Shown here: positions 9,378-21,944 of the stretch, in pieces
Numbering within the stretch: the first letter of the stretch is position 1
Layout of the letters: each line of letters starts with the position of its first letter
Assembly: GCA_012656075.1 (NCBI GenBank)
Contig: JAAKBF010000227.1
Coordinates: 248,001 to 312,000, forward strand
Length of the DNA stretch: 64,000 nt
Origin: Phytophthora hibernalis
Lineage: Eukaryota; Oomycota; Peronosporomycetes; Peronosporales; Peronosporaceae
Direction: 5' to 3'
Translations under genes and position numbers: made by a program
The notes under the pieces: generated by a model
The model's database searches: none
Seen by the model: only the letters and a program-made list of their open reading frames with translations
Told to the model about the DNA's origin: nothing

Positions 9378-12300
9378 ATGGCGATGAACTCCTTCGACAG
9401 GAAACTCGGGTTGACTCGGCCGACGCGCTCATGGCGCAGGGCCCCAACGCGCTGCACGGCTACGTGGCAGACAAGGTGCAGGCCGCCTTGGGCAAGGCCA
9501 TGCCGCAGATGGAGGTGCGCTTCAAGAACCTGTCCATCTCCGCCAAGGTCTTCGCGTCCAGACACTCGGACCCCAAGTCTCAGCTGCCGACGCTCTACAA
9601 CAGCGTCAAGAAGTCTGCTGCCAAGATCAACGCCAAGAACCACTCGGCCGAGAAGGTCATCCTCAAGAACGCCAGCGGCGTCTTTAAGCCAGGAACCATC
9701 ACTCTACTGCTGGGCCAACCTGGCTCAGGCAAGTCGTCGCTCATGAAGGTGCTAAGCGGTCGCTTCCCGCTCGAGAAAAATGTGACAGTCGAAGGTGAGG
9801 TCACGTACAACGGCGAGAAACAGGCGGCTATCATGAAGCGTCTGCCGCAGTTCGTGGCGTACGTGACTCAACGTGACAAACACTACCCTACTCTGACCGT
9901 GAAAGAGACGCTCCAGTTCGCACACGCCTTCTGCGGAGGTGCCAGCTCCAAACACACAGAGGAACTGCTGTCAAAGGGAACCCCTGAGGAGAACACGTCG
10001 GCGTTGGAGGCACTGTCGGCTTTGTACGCGCACTACCCCGACGTGGTCATCAAGCAGCTAGGATTGGAGAACTGCAAAGACACCATCGTAGGTAATGCAA
10101 TGCTGCGTGGAGTCTCTGGGGGTGAACGCAAACGTGTCACGACTGGCGAGATGGAGTTTGGCATGAAGTATATGACACTCATGGATGAGATCAGTACTGG
10201 TCTCGACAGCGCCGCCACCTTCGACATCATCAGCACCCAGCGTGGCATCGCCAAGACGCTTCAGAAGACTGTTGTCATCGCCCTGCTACAACCTTCACCT
10301 GAAGTGTTTAAACTTTTGACGACGTGATGATCCTGAACGACGGTGAGGTCATGTATCACGGACCTCGTGACCAAGCGGTGCCGTTCTTTGAAAGTCTGGG
10401 ATTCAAGTGCCCTCCGGACCGTGACGAGGCTGACTTCCTTCTAGACATAGGAACCAACCAGCAAGACGGATACGAGGTAGACTTGCCCACTGGCATGAGC
10501 CACCACCCGCGGTTGGCCAGCGAGTTCACAGAGATTTTCCGGCGGTCGTCTATTCACCAGAGGATGCTGCAGGATCTGGAGGTTCCACACAAGCCTGAGC
10601 TCTTAGAAAATGTTGGTGCCCACATGGACCCGATGCCCGAATTCCGTCGTGGATTCTGGGAGAACACTCGGACTCTAATGAAGCGGCAAACAATGGTCAC
10701 TCTCCGCAACACAGCGTTCATTAAGGGCCGTTGTATTATGGTGGTTCTGATGGGACTAATCTACTCGAGCACCTTCTGGCAAGTGGACCCGAAGGACGTC
10801 CAGGTGGCTCTGGGCATCATGTTCCAGGCAGTTCTGTTCGTTGCTCTCGGTCAAGTTTCGCAGATTCCGACGTTCATGGCGGCACGTGATGTGTTCTACA
10901 AGCAACGCGGAGCCAACTTCTTCCCGACGACGGCCTACGTTCTCGCGTGCTCGGTGGCTCAGATTCCTATGGCGATTGCAGAAAGTATCATCTTCGGCTC
11001 CCTGGTGTACTGGATGTGCGGCTTTGTGGCAACGGCGGGGGCTTTCATCTGCTACATGATCCTGCTCATCTTGACAAACCTGGTTTTCTCGTCGTGGTTC
11101 TTCTTGCTGACGGCAATGTCCCCGGACTTTCATATCGCCAAGCCGTTTGCGACGTTCACGATTGTGTTCTTCATCCTTTTCGCAGGTTTCGTGATGGCGA
11201 AGAGCACGATGCCGGGCTGGTTTGTGTGGATCTACTGGATCAACCCCATTGCTTGGTGTCTCCGCGGACTCGCTGTGAACCAGTACCGCGCCGCCAAGTT
11301 TGATGTTTGCATCTACGAGGGCGTGGACTACTGCACCGACTACAACATGAATATGGGCGAGTATTACCTCTCTCAGTACGATGTTCCGTCTTCGAAGGTG
11401 TGGGTTTGGGCGGCAATGCTGTTCATGCTTGCATGTTACGCTCTCTTCATGGCGTTGGGGTGCTACGTGCTTGAATACCACCGCTTTGAGAGCCCTGAAC
11501 ACACTATCATCAAGGACAAAGAAGACGAAACGGACGAGAGCTACGCATTGGCAGCAACGCCGAAGGTTTCCAGCACGAATTCGTCCACCAAGGCCGTTGC
11601 AGTGGATATTGAACGCGAAAAGAACTTCGCGCCCGTGACAATTGCCTTCCAAGATTTGTGGTATTCGGTCCCGAAACCGGGTAACGCGAAAGAGTCTCTT
11701 GATCTGCTCAAGGGCATCAGTGGGTTTGCTAATCCCGGTACAATGACAGCATTGATGGGCTCTTCTGGAGCAGGCAAGACGACACTGATGGATGTGATTG
11801 CTGGGCGCAAAACTGGCGGCAGGATCACTGGTAAAATCCTGTTCAATGGATATGAAGCCACGGACTTGGCCATTCGTCGTTGCACGGGCTACTGCGAGCA
11901 GATGGACATCCATTCGGACGCGACAACGTTCCGCGAGGCATTCACTTTCAGCGCCTTCCTTCGCCAGGACAGCAGCATCCCGGACAGCAAAAAGTATGAT
12001 TCTGTGGCGGAGGTGTTGGACCTGTTGGATATGCATGACATCGCCGACCAAATTGTTCGTGGCAGCTCCGTGGAACAGATGAAGCGGTTGACGATCGGTG
12101 TGGAGCTTGCTGCTCAGCCCAGTGTTCTGTTCCTGGACGAGCCCACTAGCGGCCTCGATGCCCGATCGGCAAAGTTGATCATGGATGGCGTTCGCAAGGT
12201 GGCCGACAGCGGCCGGACTATCGTGTGCACGATCCACCAGCCTTCGTCCGATGTGTTTTATTTGTTTGATCACCTGCTACTACTGAAGCGCGGCGGTGAG

Positions 12301-13485
12301 ACGGTGTTTGTCGGCGAGCTGGGTGAGAAGTGCCGCAAGTTGGTGAAATACTTCGAGTCAATCCCAGGTGTGTCTCCACTGCCTGACCGCTACAACCCGG
12401 CTACGTGGATGTTGGAGTGTATCGGTGCCGGCGTCAACACCGGCCGCAACTCGATGGACTTTGTGGAGTACTTCAAACAAAGCGATGAGAAGCGCGTTCT
12501 GGACACCGAGATGGCACAGGAGGGTGTCACCGTCCCTGCTCCTCATCTCCCGGAAATGATCTTCCAGAAGAAGCGAGCCGCTAGTTCATGGACGCAGGCC
12601 TCGTTCTTGACGATGCGCTTCATGCGCATGTACTGGCGCACACCCACGTACAACATGACGCGCTTCGTCATCGGTCTGTTCCTCGCTCTGCTATTTGGAC
12701 TGACCTACGTCGACGTGGAATACGTGAGCTACCAAGGTATCAATGGTGGAGTGGGTATGGTGTTCATGACGACTCTATTCAATGGTATCGTGTCCTTCAA
12801 CGGCGTATTGCCCATCGCCTCGGGCGATCGTGCTGCGTTCTACCGTGAGCGCGCTTCCCAGACGTACAATTCGCTCTGGTACTTTGTGGGTTCCACGGTC
12901 GCGGAGATCCCGTACGTCTTCTTCAGTTGCCTGGTTTTCACGGTGATCTTCTACCCGTTAGCAGGCTTCACTGGCTTCGGATCGGGTGTGTTCTACTGGA
13001 TCAACGTCTCGCTGCTTGTGCTGACGCAGACGTACATGGGCCAGCTTTTCATTTACGCCTTGCCGAGCGTGGAGGTCGCTGCTATCATCGGTGTGCTGAT
13101 CAACTCGATTTTCTTCCTGTTCATGGGATTCAACCCTCCTGCGAACGCCATTCCGAGCGGCTACAAATGGCTGTACGCGATCACACCAATGCGCTACTCA
13201 CTCTCCATCCTGGAAGCGCTCGTGTTCACTGACTGCCCGAACGAGCCGACATGGAATAGCACGCTTGGCGCCTACGAGAATGTGGGCCCAGAACTCGCGT
13301 GTCAGCCTGTGACGGACCTGCCGCTCACGATTGATCACATAACGGTCAAGGGCTACGTCGAATCGGTGTTCAAGATGAAGCACGACGATATTTGGAGCGA
13401 CTTCGGCTACGTCTTCCTGTTCCTTGGCATTCTACGCCTACTGGCACTGCTGTCACTGCGCTACATCAACCTCCAGAAAAGATAA
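9378..13485 (+). CDS. PDR-type full-size ABCG drug transporter (PDR-A)
   Basis: ATP-driven plasma-membrane exporter of the pleiotropic drug resistance family, in the usual NBD1-TMD1-NBD2-TMD2 order. NBD1 has Walker A GQPGSGKSS (about 9712-9738), signature VSGGERKR and LMDEISTGLD. NBD2 has GSSGAGKTT (about 11758-11784) and FLDEPTSGLDAR. Both membrane domains are rich in Trp/Phe segments. Length is about 1,360 residues, normal for the family. The safe start is ATG 9431 (MAQGPNALHGYV), but ATG 9378 is the first after the promoter and joins in frame if one G is missing in the GGG near 9408. A second frameshift at about 10317 (LFDD site) is a T-run one base short. TAA ends at 13485. A paralogue, PDR-B, follows 1.7 kb downstream. 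Confidence 0.93.
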
Positions 13486-15059
13486 GGACAATTTTGAGTG
13501 AGAATAACTACCAGTAGCAAAGTCCAGTCGTAATTAGTTAGTAAAGGTTTCGGAGCATAACAGCACTATTGACGTTGCTCTAAGGACCTCACAAAAATAA
13601 AGATTTATCCGTTTTCCGGAGTACTCTGGGTTGGCTTGCCTGCAACCGGAGAATGCCTTGCCACGCTCGGACCGTGAATGGAGGACCACTTTGAGTTGAA
13701 GCACTCAGAGAGCTGATATTACTTTAGCTAAACGTTCGTGTTCCGACTGCTCGCGCTGCTGTCACTGCGCTTAAATCATCGACCTGTTGCAAGTCACGAA
13801 CAGCAAATTGCCATGTATCTTTCCTTGTCATCGTCTGCAGTAGTATTAATACCTGTACCGGTACCCCTACTGTATACATGTACCGCTATATGACCAGTCA
13901 GGTGCTCCCCTCGACGTGTACAGTACCGTACTGCTACATGTATTTCTGCTCGCTGCGACTTCTGAAGGAGTGCGCAATTCTGAAGTTGGAAACTGAAGAT
14001 CGGTTCGTATCCTTGAGACAGTCGGACCAAGGATACCGTGTGCACCGTGTCGACACTTTGCATACGTTTGACGTTTGACTGCAGTGACTTTCAGCAGCAA
14101 CCGCGCGACCGGAAGTTAAGTCCGACAAGTCATTGGCCCTTGGAACTGCAGCGCCCACACCTCGAGACGGCCAATTGCCTCCATCCGGATTCATCCACTG
14201 CGTCAGATACTGTAGAAACTCACCCCTCCACTCATGCGAAATTGGCGCCCAGCTGGCGTGCAGTGAGCACAATCATCGCCCATCGCGTACACGGAGCTGG
14301 CGGATTTCGCTCACGACGAGGACAAGCGTGCTGATGACAACAGTGTTGGTTGCTGCGGTAACTGGACCTCAAGTGGTCGGACCCTGCGAGACTCCTGGTT
14401 TAGCAACACGAGCAAGCGCGTCCATGGCGCGGAGCCTATCGCTCTCTGCAGCATCAATACGCAAAGGAGCTCCTGGTGCTCGACGGCCGGCAATGGGCTC
14501 CGAAGTCGGAGCCACAAGTCGCCAGCGGGGTCAGCACATCACTTGCGGCGACTGTCGATTCTCAGCAGAAGGAGCCGATACAAATGGCAAGTCACGGAAC
14601 AGCACCGGGGCGGGATGATGCTCGGTGCTGTCCTAATTGCGCGCGTAAGGCAGGCCCGGCGCTGCACTCGATTGCTCGCACTGCCGTCGTGTCGCACCAC
14701 CAATTGTCCCGCACTTCATTCCGCAGCGGGCTGCCCCAGCATCTCCACTGCTGCCGCGTTGAGCGTGTGTGCTCCTATCTCGTCCGTAGCCGACTATATA
14801 CGTTATGCACGCTTGTGGCATGCATCGCCCGTGAAATGGCCTTACGTCGGCGTCCGCACCGCCGTCGGCATCCGTTTTGCCAGTCATCCCAGCGGAGACT
14901 AGGGTGTTGCGTCAACCGCACTTTTTCCAGTACATATCCTGCCGTGCGCGCAATCCATCGCGGCATCTACGCGCGCAGCTATTACGCGCGACCAGCTCCA
15001 TTGCTCTCTCTTCGGTCGTCGCGCCGCCTCGTCAGACGTGGTCAAGTGAGCCTGCCTGC
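13486..15059. other. Intergenic PDR-A / PDR-B, contains left outer edge of palindrome
   Basis: From about 13587 rightwards the sequence is almost identical to the reverse complement of the right arm. To the left, 13500-13586 still matches 46482-46570 but with many differences. The AT-rich tract 13840-13950 holds several short palindromes (for example ACCGGT and TATACATGTA). No gene is seen. The upstream region of PDR-B lies at its right end. Confidence 0.6.
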
Positions 15060-15072
15060 CATTCCTGAATTT
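15060..15072 (+). promoter_or_regulatory. Probable core promoter of PDR-B (left)
   Basis: CATTCCTGAATTT matches the core of the oomycete initiator plus flanking element (CATTYYNCAWTTT) with one mismatch. It lies 70 bases before ATG 15143 and is the counterpart of the PDR-A element at 9326. Confidence 0.55.
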
Positions 15073-15142
15073 GCTCGACGAGAGCGACACCGACCGCCTT
15101 CCCTCAGAGAAGCTGCAACTAGTAGCTGCGTCGCTGTCTGCC

Positions 15143-18100
15143 ATGTCGACCACCTCAGACCAGAGGACGCCGGGCCACGAGTCCGGCGCGGCGCTCATGG
15201 CGTACGGGCCGGAGGTGCTGCACGACTACGTGGCGACTCGCTTCGAGGCCGCGCTGGGCCGCACCATGCCGCAGATGGAGGTGCGCTACACCAACCTGTC
15301 CATCTCGGCCGACGTGGTGGTGGTCGAGGAGGACGAGAGCAAGACGGAGCTGCCGACCATCTGGAACACGGCCAAGAAGGGCCTGGCCGCCTTCTCGGCG
15401 AAGAAGCACGTGGTGCGCAAGGAGATCCTGCGCAACGCCAGCGGCGTGCTCAAGCCGGGCACCATCACGCTGGTGCTGGGCCAGCCGGGCTCGGGCAAGT
15501 CGTCGCTCATGAAGGTGCTGAGCGGCCGCTTCCCGCTCGAGAAAAACGTGACGATCGAGGGCGACGTGACGTACAACGGCGTGACGCAGGCCGCCATCCT
15601 GCGCCGCCTGCCGCAGTTCGTGGCCTACGTGACGCAGCGCGACAAGCACTTCCCACGCTCTCGGTCAAGGAGACGCTCGAGTACGCGCACCGCTTCTGCG
15701 GCGGCCAGATGTCCAAGCGCGCTGAGGACAAGTTGTCCAAAGGCTCGCCCGAGGAGAACAAGGCCGCGCTCGAGGCTGCGCAGGCGCTGTTCGCGCACTA
15801 CCCGGACGTGGTGATCCAGCAGCTTGGACTGGACAACTGCCAGGACACCATCGTGGGCAACGGCATGATGCGCGGCGTGTCAGGCGGCGAGCGCAAGCGC
15901 GTGACGACTGGCGAGATGGAGTTCGGCATGAAGTACGTGACGCTCATGGACGAGATCAGCACGGGCCTGGACAGCGCCGCCACGTTCGACATCATCAAGA
16001 CGCAGCGCAGCATCGCCAAGAAGTTGCAGAAGACGGTGGTCATCGCGCTGCTGCAGCCGGCGCCCGAGGTCTTCGCGCTGTTCGACGACATCATGATCCT
16101 GAACGAGGGCGAGGTCATGTACCACGGCCCGCGCGAGCAGGTGGTGGCTCACTTTGAGAGTCTCGGCTTCCGGTGTCCGCCCGAGCGCGACGTGGCCGAC
16201 TATCTGCTGGACCTGGGCACGAACCAGCAGGGCAAGTACGAGACGCCGCTGCCGTCGGGCCTGGTGCACCACCCGCGCCTGGCCAGCGAGTTCGCAGAGC
16301 ACTACCGCCGCTCGTCGATCCACCGCGACATGCTGGCGGCGCTGGAAGCTCCGTACGACCCGCAGCTGCTGGAGAACGTGAGCAACGACATCGACCCGAT
16401 GCCCGAGTTCCACCAGTCGTTCTGGGACAACACGTGGACGCTCATGGAGCGCCAGAACAAGGTGACCATGCGCAACACGGCGTTCCTCAAGGGCCGAGGA
16501 CTCATGGTCATCATCATGGGCTTGATCAACGCGTCCACGTTCTGGAACGTGGACCCGGTGAACGTGCAGGTGCTGCTGGGCGTGCTGTTCCAGGCCGTAC
16601 TGTTCCTGTCGCTGGGCCAGGCCTCGCAGATCCCGACCTTCATGGCTGCGCGCGACATCTTCTACAAGCAGCGCGGCGCCAACTTCTACCGCACGGCGTC
16701 GTACGTGCTTTCGTGCTCGGTGTCGCAGGTGCCGCTGGCGGTCGCCGAGACCATCGTGTTCGGGCCGCTGGTGTACTGGTTGTGCGGCTTCGTGTCGTCG
16801 GCTAGCGCGTTCATCGTGTACCTCATCATGCTGATACTGACCAACTTGGCGTTCGCGGCGTGGTTCTTCTTCATCGCGTCCATCTCGCCCGACCTTCATG
16901 TGTCCAAGCCGATCGCCATGATCACGATCCTGTTCTTCGTGCTGTTCGCCGGCTTCATCGTGACGAAGAGCCAAATGCCCGACTGGCTGGTGTGGATCTA
17001 CTGGATCGACCCGATCGCGTGGTGCCTGCGTGGGCTGGCTGTGAACCAGTACCGCTCGTCGATCTTCGAGGTGTGCGTGTACGAGAGCGTGGACTACTGC
17101 ACGGATTTCGGCATGCACATGGGCGAGTACTACCTGTCGTTGTACGACGTGCCGTCCGCGAAGTCGTGGATCATCTACGGCATCGTGTTCATGATCGTGG
17201 CGTACGTGGTGTTCATGTTCCTGGGGTGTCTGGTGCTGGAGTACAAGCGGTACGAGAGCCCGGAGCACACGATCCTGACCAAGAAGACGGTGGACGAGAA
17301 CGAAGTTGAGGGATACGCTCTGGTGGCTACGCCGAAGAAGAGCAAGGCTCCTGCCAACGGTGGGTCGTTCGTGGTGGAGGTGAAGGAGCGCGAGAAGAAC
17401 TTCGTGCCGGTGACGGTGGCGTTCCAGGACTTGTGGTACTCAGTGCCGAACCCGAAGAACCCGAAGGAGACGCTGGACCTGCTGAAGGGTGTGAGCGGCT
17501 TTGCGATGCCTGGCTCGGTGACGGCGCTGATGGGCTCGTCGGGTGCCGGCAAGACGACTCTGATGGACGTGATTGCCGGCCGCAAGACGGGTGGCACGAT
17601 CACGGGAAAGATTCTGCTGAACGGCTACGAGGCGAACGACCTGGCCATCCGCCGTTGCACGGGCTACTGCGAGCAGATGGATGTGCACTCGGAGGCATCT
17701 ACGTTCCGCGAGGCATTCACGTTCAGCGCGTTCCTCCGCCAGGACAGCAGCGTCCCCGACAGCAAGAAGTACGACTCGGTGGACGAGGTGCTGGACCTGC
17801 TGGACATGCACGACATCGCGGACCAGATCATCCGCGGCAGCTCAGTGGAGCAGATGAAGCGGCTGACGATCGGTGTGGAGCTTGCTGCTCAGCCCAGTGT
17901 GATTTTCTTGGACGAGCCGACGAGCGGCTTGGATGCTCGCTCAGCGAAGCTGATCATGGACGGCGTCCGCAAGGTGGCGGACAGCGGGCGCACGATCGTG
18001 TGCACGATCCACCAGCCGTCGATGGAGGTGTTCTATCTGTTCGACAACCTGCTGCTGTTGAAGCGTGGTGGTGAGACCGTATTCGTGGGCGAGCTGGGCG

Positions 18101-19260
18101 AGAAGTGCCGCAAGTTGGTGGAGTACTTCGAGTCGATTCCTGGCGTGAGCGCTCTTCGGAAGAACTATAACCCCGCGACTTGGATGCTGGAGGTGATTGG
18201 CGCCGGTGTAGGCCACGCTGCCGGCACTACGGACTTCGTGCAGCAGTTCAAGGACAGCGAGGAGATGCGCATCCTGGAAGCGAACCTGGCGAAGGAGGGT
18301 GTGACGATTCCGTCGCCCGACTACCCGGAGATGGTGTTCACGAAGAAGCGCGCTGCGAGCTCGTGGACGCAGGCCCGCTTCCTGGTGGGTCGCTTCCTGG
18401 ACATGTACTGGCGCACGCCTTCGTACAACCTGACCCGCTTCGTGGTGACGTTCCTGCTGGCGCTGGTGTTCGGCCTGCTGTTCCTGAACGGCGGGTACAC
18501 GACCTACCAGGGCATCAACGGCGGCGTGGGTATGGTGTTCATGACGACCTTGTTCAACGGTATCGTGTCGTTCAACAGCGTGCTGCCGATTTCGTGCGAG
18601 GAGCGCGAGTCGTTCTACCGCGAGCGTGCAGCTCAGACGTACAACGCTCTGTGGTACTTCGTGGGCTCGACGGTGGCGGAGATCCCGTACGTGTTCGCGA
18701 GCGGATTTATCTTCACTTTCGTGTGGTTCTTCATGGCGGGCTTCACTGGCTTCGGCACGGCGCTGCTGTACTGGGTGAACATTTCGCTGCTGATCCTGCT
18801 GCAGACGTACATGGGCCAGTTCCTGGCGTACGCGCTGCCGAGCGTGGAGGTCGCTGCTATCATCGGTGTGCTGATGAACTCGATTTTCTTCTTGTTCATG
18901 GGCTTCAACCCTCCTGCGAACGCCATCCCGAGCGGCTACAAGTGGCTGTACGCGATCACTCCGCAGCGGTACCCGCTGGCCATCCTTGGCTCGCTGGTGT
19001 TCGGTCAGTGCGACGTGGACCCTACGTGGAACGAGAGCACGCAGGCGTACGAGAACGTTGGGTCTCAGCTAGGCTGCCAGCCTGTGACGGGTCTGCCGGT
19101 GTCGGTCGACCACACGACTGTGAAGGGATACGTTGGCTCCGTGTTCGGCATGTACCACTCGGACATGTGGACGGACTTCGGCTACGTGTTCATCTTCATC
19201 GTGGTGTTCCGTGTGCTGGCGCTGCTTTCGCTGCGTTTCCTGAACCACCAGAAGAGATAA
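15143..19260 (+). CDS. PDR-type full-size ABCG transporter (PDR-B, left copy)
   Basis: Paralogue of PDR-A with the same NBD-TMD-NBD-TMD plan: Walker A GQPGSGKSS (about 15484), VSGGERKR, LMDEISTGLD, then GSSGAGKTT (about 17535) and FLDEPTSGLDAR (about 17909). About 1,370 residues, ending LNHQKR-TAA. ATG 15143 (MSTTSDQRTPG) is chosen because it follows the promoter-like element; the frame is also open upstream without another ATG. One frameshift at about 15654, where this copy has CCC and the right-arm copy CCCC; the right copy keeps the frame (HFPTLSVKETLEYAHRF). So this is probably a base-calling error. G+C is high, especially at third positions, compared with PDR-A. Confidence 0.93.
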
Positions 19261-19750
19261 GCGGTGGCTGGATGGATAGTATCGGGAGTGGCTGGACGAG
19301 TCAGCTACCTCTCTTAGGCAAAATCGATCTTTTTGAACAAACAAATAAACTACTTCATAACTTAGACCCGAATGAGCTCCTGTTGTGCGTTGGTTTCTGT
19401 TTCTGTGGTCGTGTTAACACTGAACGAGGTTCAAAGAGAGTTCCTTCAAGCGGGCCGTGATTCACGGCCACTGAACCGTTCAGTGATGGGGTTCAAAGAG
19501 CAAGCGACCGATCGGTGCCAGGGTGACCCTGTGGTGATAATGTTCCTGCTATTAGGCACTTCGTTACTTTTATTTACTTCAGTAACTAGGGCGTCTGCGA
19601 CTTAGACTGGGAATATCAATTGGTACTGGGGTGTGACGAAGCATCTGACAATGACTGAATGGAAGTAAGGTCTAGCAAAAGATCATTAATGCGAGTTGTT
19701 AGCAACCTTGACGCTGTGGGACCTACATGTACATCCAACTACTTTTTGCC
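19261..19750. other. 3' flank of PDR-B and convergent gap
   Basis: This holds the PDR-B 3' UTR and a short repeat of the type GTTCAAAGAG (19430-19440 and 19493-19502). No gene. It is repeated inverted at 40321-40811. Confidence 0.55.
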
Positions 19751-20714
19751 TCATCCCTTCTTGGTAGTCTTGACGGTCTTGATGGGTTCGTCGATGACGA
19801 CGACCTGGGCTTCGTGCACGCCGAACAACTCCGGCAGCACGTCCAGCAGCTCCGTGGCGCAGTCGATCTGCAACTGGATCTGCTGCTGGCCCTGTCCGTC
19901 TTGAACAGCGACGAGCTGCGGGCGATCTTCTTGCCCAGCCTTTTCCTAGCGTCCTTGATGTTGACCTCCTCAAAGTCCTCGAGACCCGAGACGACAGTGA
20001 GGCGGTTGCGCAAAATCTTGGAGATGGTCACCTTGCAGGTCTCCTTCCGCATGGCAGCCTCCTCGATCTTGTTGTTGTTCTTCTTCTTGACGGTCTTGTC
20101 CAACACTTCGAGCGGGATACCCTCCGCGATCTACTGCTCCACCTCCAGCAGCTCCACCACCGTGTGGTTGTACTTGGTGAGCACGAGGTCGGAGCAGTGC
20201 TCGGCATGCACTCGCTGAACACGGGGCCGTACTCGCAGTACTCGGGGCGGGAACGTGTCGATGGGGAGTACACCACGCTGTTAAACTTGGACTTGCCGTC
20301 ATCTCCTCCCCTCGCCCGAGTCACTACATGTAGATTCCGGTCCGTATTTCTTCGCCAGTGCGTCGAAGAGCTTGGAATCCTTGCCCTTGTACTCGGCCAG
20401 CCCCGAGGGCACGCCGTCGACCTTCTCGGGGTTGTACGTGTGGTAGAAAGCCAACAGACGCTGGTGGTTGAAGTTTGACTCCTTGTCCTCCTCCTCGTCT
20501 TCTTCTTCTTCTTCTTCTTCTTCTCTTCGTTAGCGCCGTCGAACTGCTCATTCTCTGTAGGTGCAGGCCCGTACTTCTTCACGAGCACCGAGAACAGCTG
20601 CGCCTCGCAGCCCAGCGCCAGCGCTGCGCTCCAGCACACCGTCGATCTCGTGCAGCTTGTCGTCATTGTACTTGCGGTAGAAGCGCGTGAAGCACTCGCG
20701 GTACGGAGACATTT
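19751..20714 (-). pseudogene. DENR: DENR/Tma22-like translation factor with KYGP repeats, decayed (left)
   Basis: DENR works with MCT-1 in ribosome recycling and re-initiation. Minus strand from ATG 20714 (MSPYRECFTRFYRKYNDD): two copies of a short helical motif ending AQLFSVLVKKYGP and KLFDALAKKYGP are separated by an acidic/Lys tract encoded by a CTT/GAA run (20493-20526). The zinc-binding N-part of DENR follows (RPEYCEYGPVFSEC), then the C-terminal SUI1 domain (KVTISKILRNRLTVVSG, NIKDARKRLGKKIA), ending KTTKKG-stop. Several frame changes and an in-frame TAG (VELLEVEQ-stop) are present identically in the right arm, so the lesions predate the palindrome. The alternative is an unrecognised intron pattern, which seems unlikely. 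Confidence 0.7.
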
Positions 20715-20808
20715 GGTGACGATCTCCTGCTTTGCCACTCGTTCACTGTCCGTGGAGTCTGCACTTGGAGCACGTGCCCATGACCTGCGCGCGCACTCGC
20801 CCGTCGAC

Positions 20809-21494
20809 ATGTTGTCGGTGCACACGAGCAGCAACGAAAGCCGCAGCACCTGCAGCAACAGCTCCCAGGCGTACCCCCAGGGCGACGAGAACGAGGCGAC
20901 CACCGACTTCCGCTGCGTGCAACAGGCCAGCAGCTTCGACGTGGAGCAGATGCTGCACATGCGCGAGAGCACGTTCCGCGACAGCCTCATGCCGGGTGGC
21001 GCGCACAACTCGAACCAGGACTCGCACAGCGGCGGGCGGCCCACGGCGCTGGTCAACGCGCTCATGCGCATGGACGACAGCTACCGCCGCGCGTACAACA
21101 GCAACCCGCGGCCGTCGGTGACCGCCTCAGGTCCGACGCCCGACGCCCGACGCCCGACGTCCTCACGCCGCTGCTGCAGGCCGCGCGCGCGGGCGACATC
21201 GTTTTGGTCAACGCGCTCGTGATCCAGGCCGGCACCGACATCCTGCGACGCGACCCCATGTTCGGCCAGACGGCGCTGCACTTTGCCATCCGCGACGGCC
21301 ACCTGAACGTGGCGCAGGCGCTGCTCATGCCGCAGCTGCGCGGCTCCATCGTGAACGTGGCCGACAACAGGCGCAACACGGCGCTGCACCTGGCCGCGGC
21401 CAGGTCGCGCCGCATGACCAAACTGCTGCTAACATACTGTGGAACACCACAAAAGTGTGACCCACAAACGTTCTCTTTCATGCAACATTCTTAA
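20809..21494 (+). CDS. Ankyrin-repeat protein (left copy)
   Basis: Starts MLSVHTSSNES 94 bases from the divergent DENR-like gene. The N-terminal 100 residues are low-complexity with no known domain (SSFDVEQMLHMRESTFRDSL). After a frame change in the 7-base repeat tract around 21140 (CGACGCC units) come about three ankyrin repeats: TPLLQAARAGDIVLVNALVI, GQTALHFAIRDGHLNVAQAL and NTALHLAAARSRRMTKLLL. The open frame stops at 21494. A GT at about 21440 and an AG at 21514 could be an intron leading to YRGINPLELSISHSWDSQYN before TAA at 21604-21606, but the phase does not fit without a base change. Function unknown. Probably expressed if the frame change is a repeat-length error. Confidence 0.6.
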
Positions 21495-21944
21495 TGTTGT
21501 ACGAATATTAACCCAGGTTACGCTTACGCAGTACCGTGGAATTAATCCGTTGGAGCTGTCCATCTCTCATTCTTGGGATTCCCAGTATAACTATCTCAGT
21601 GAGTAATCTAACTGTAAACAAAAGTTTCACTATTAAGAAAACACGTATGCATGTATAGTGCTTTGCATACCTTTTGGCAAAACAGGCTAGTTACAATCGT
21701 TTTTGAAGTCTGTTTTAATCTGTACATCTCTTAGTTAACAACGTGTTGGCCGGCCCAACGTGTTATATGGCGCTCTGAAAGTGCGAATTAGACTAAGGTT
21801 TGTGACAGACTGCAAAGTTTTAGCATAGAAAACTCAGAATTGCACCAATAAAAGTACATTTCAGAGTTCTCTTCCGCAGTTCAGACACTTTCGATTCACA
21901 TCTCAATACGAGCCCCCGTCCCCTTCCTTCGGCCCAAAAACAAG

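Noticed and set aside
10756..12273. 505-codon minus-strand open frame over PDR-A
   Set aside because: Antisense shadow of a high-confidence transporter; Arg/His/Glu-rich with no domain.
15880..17268. 462-codon minus-strand frame (and its mirror 42802-44271)
   Set aside because: Shadow of PDR-B caused by strong G/C bias at third positions.
18180..19460. 426-codon plus-strand frame, Gly/Arg/Val-rich (mirror 40612-41892)
   Set aside because: Out-of-frame reading of PDR-B; composition typical of a shifted GC-rich gene.
20493..20526. CTT/GAA run as a telomeric or regulatory repeat
   Set aside because: It lies inside the DENR-like reading frame and encodes a Lys/Glu tract.
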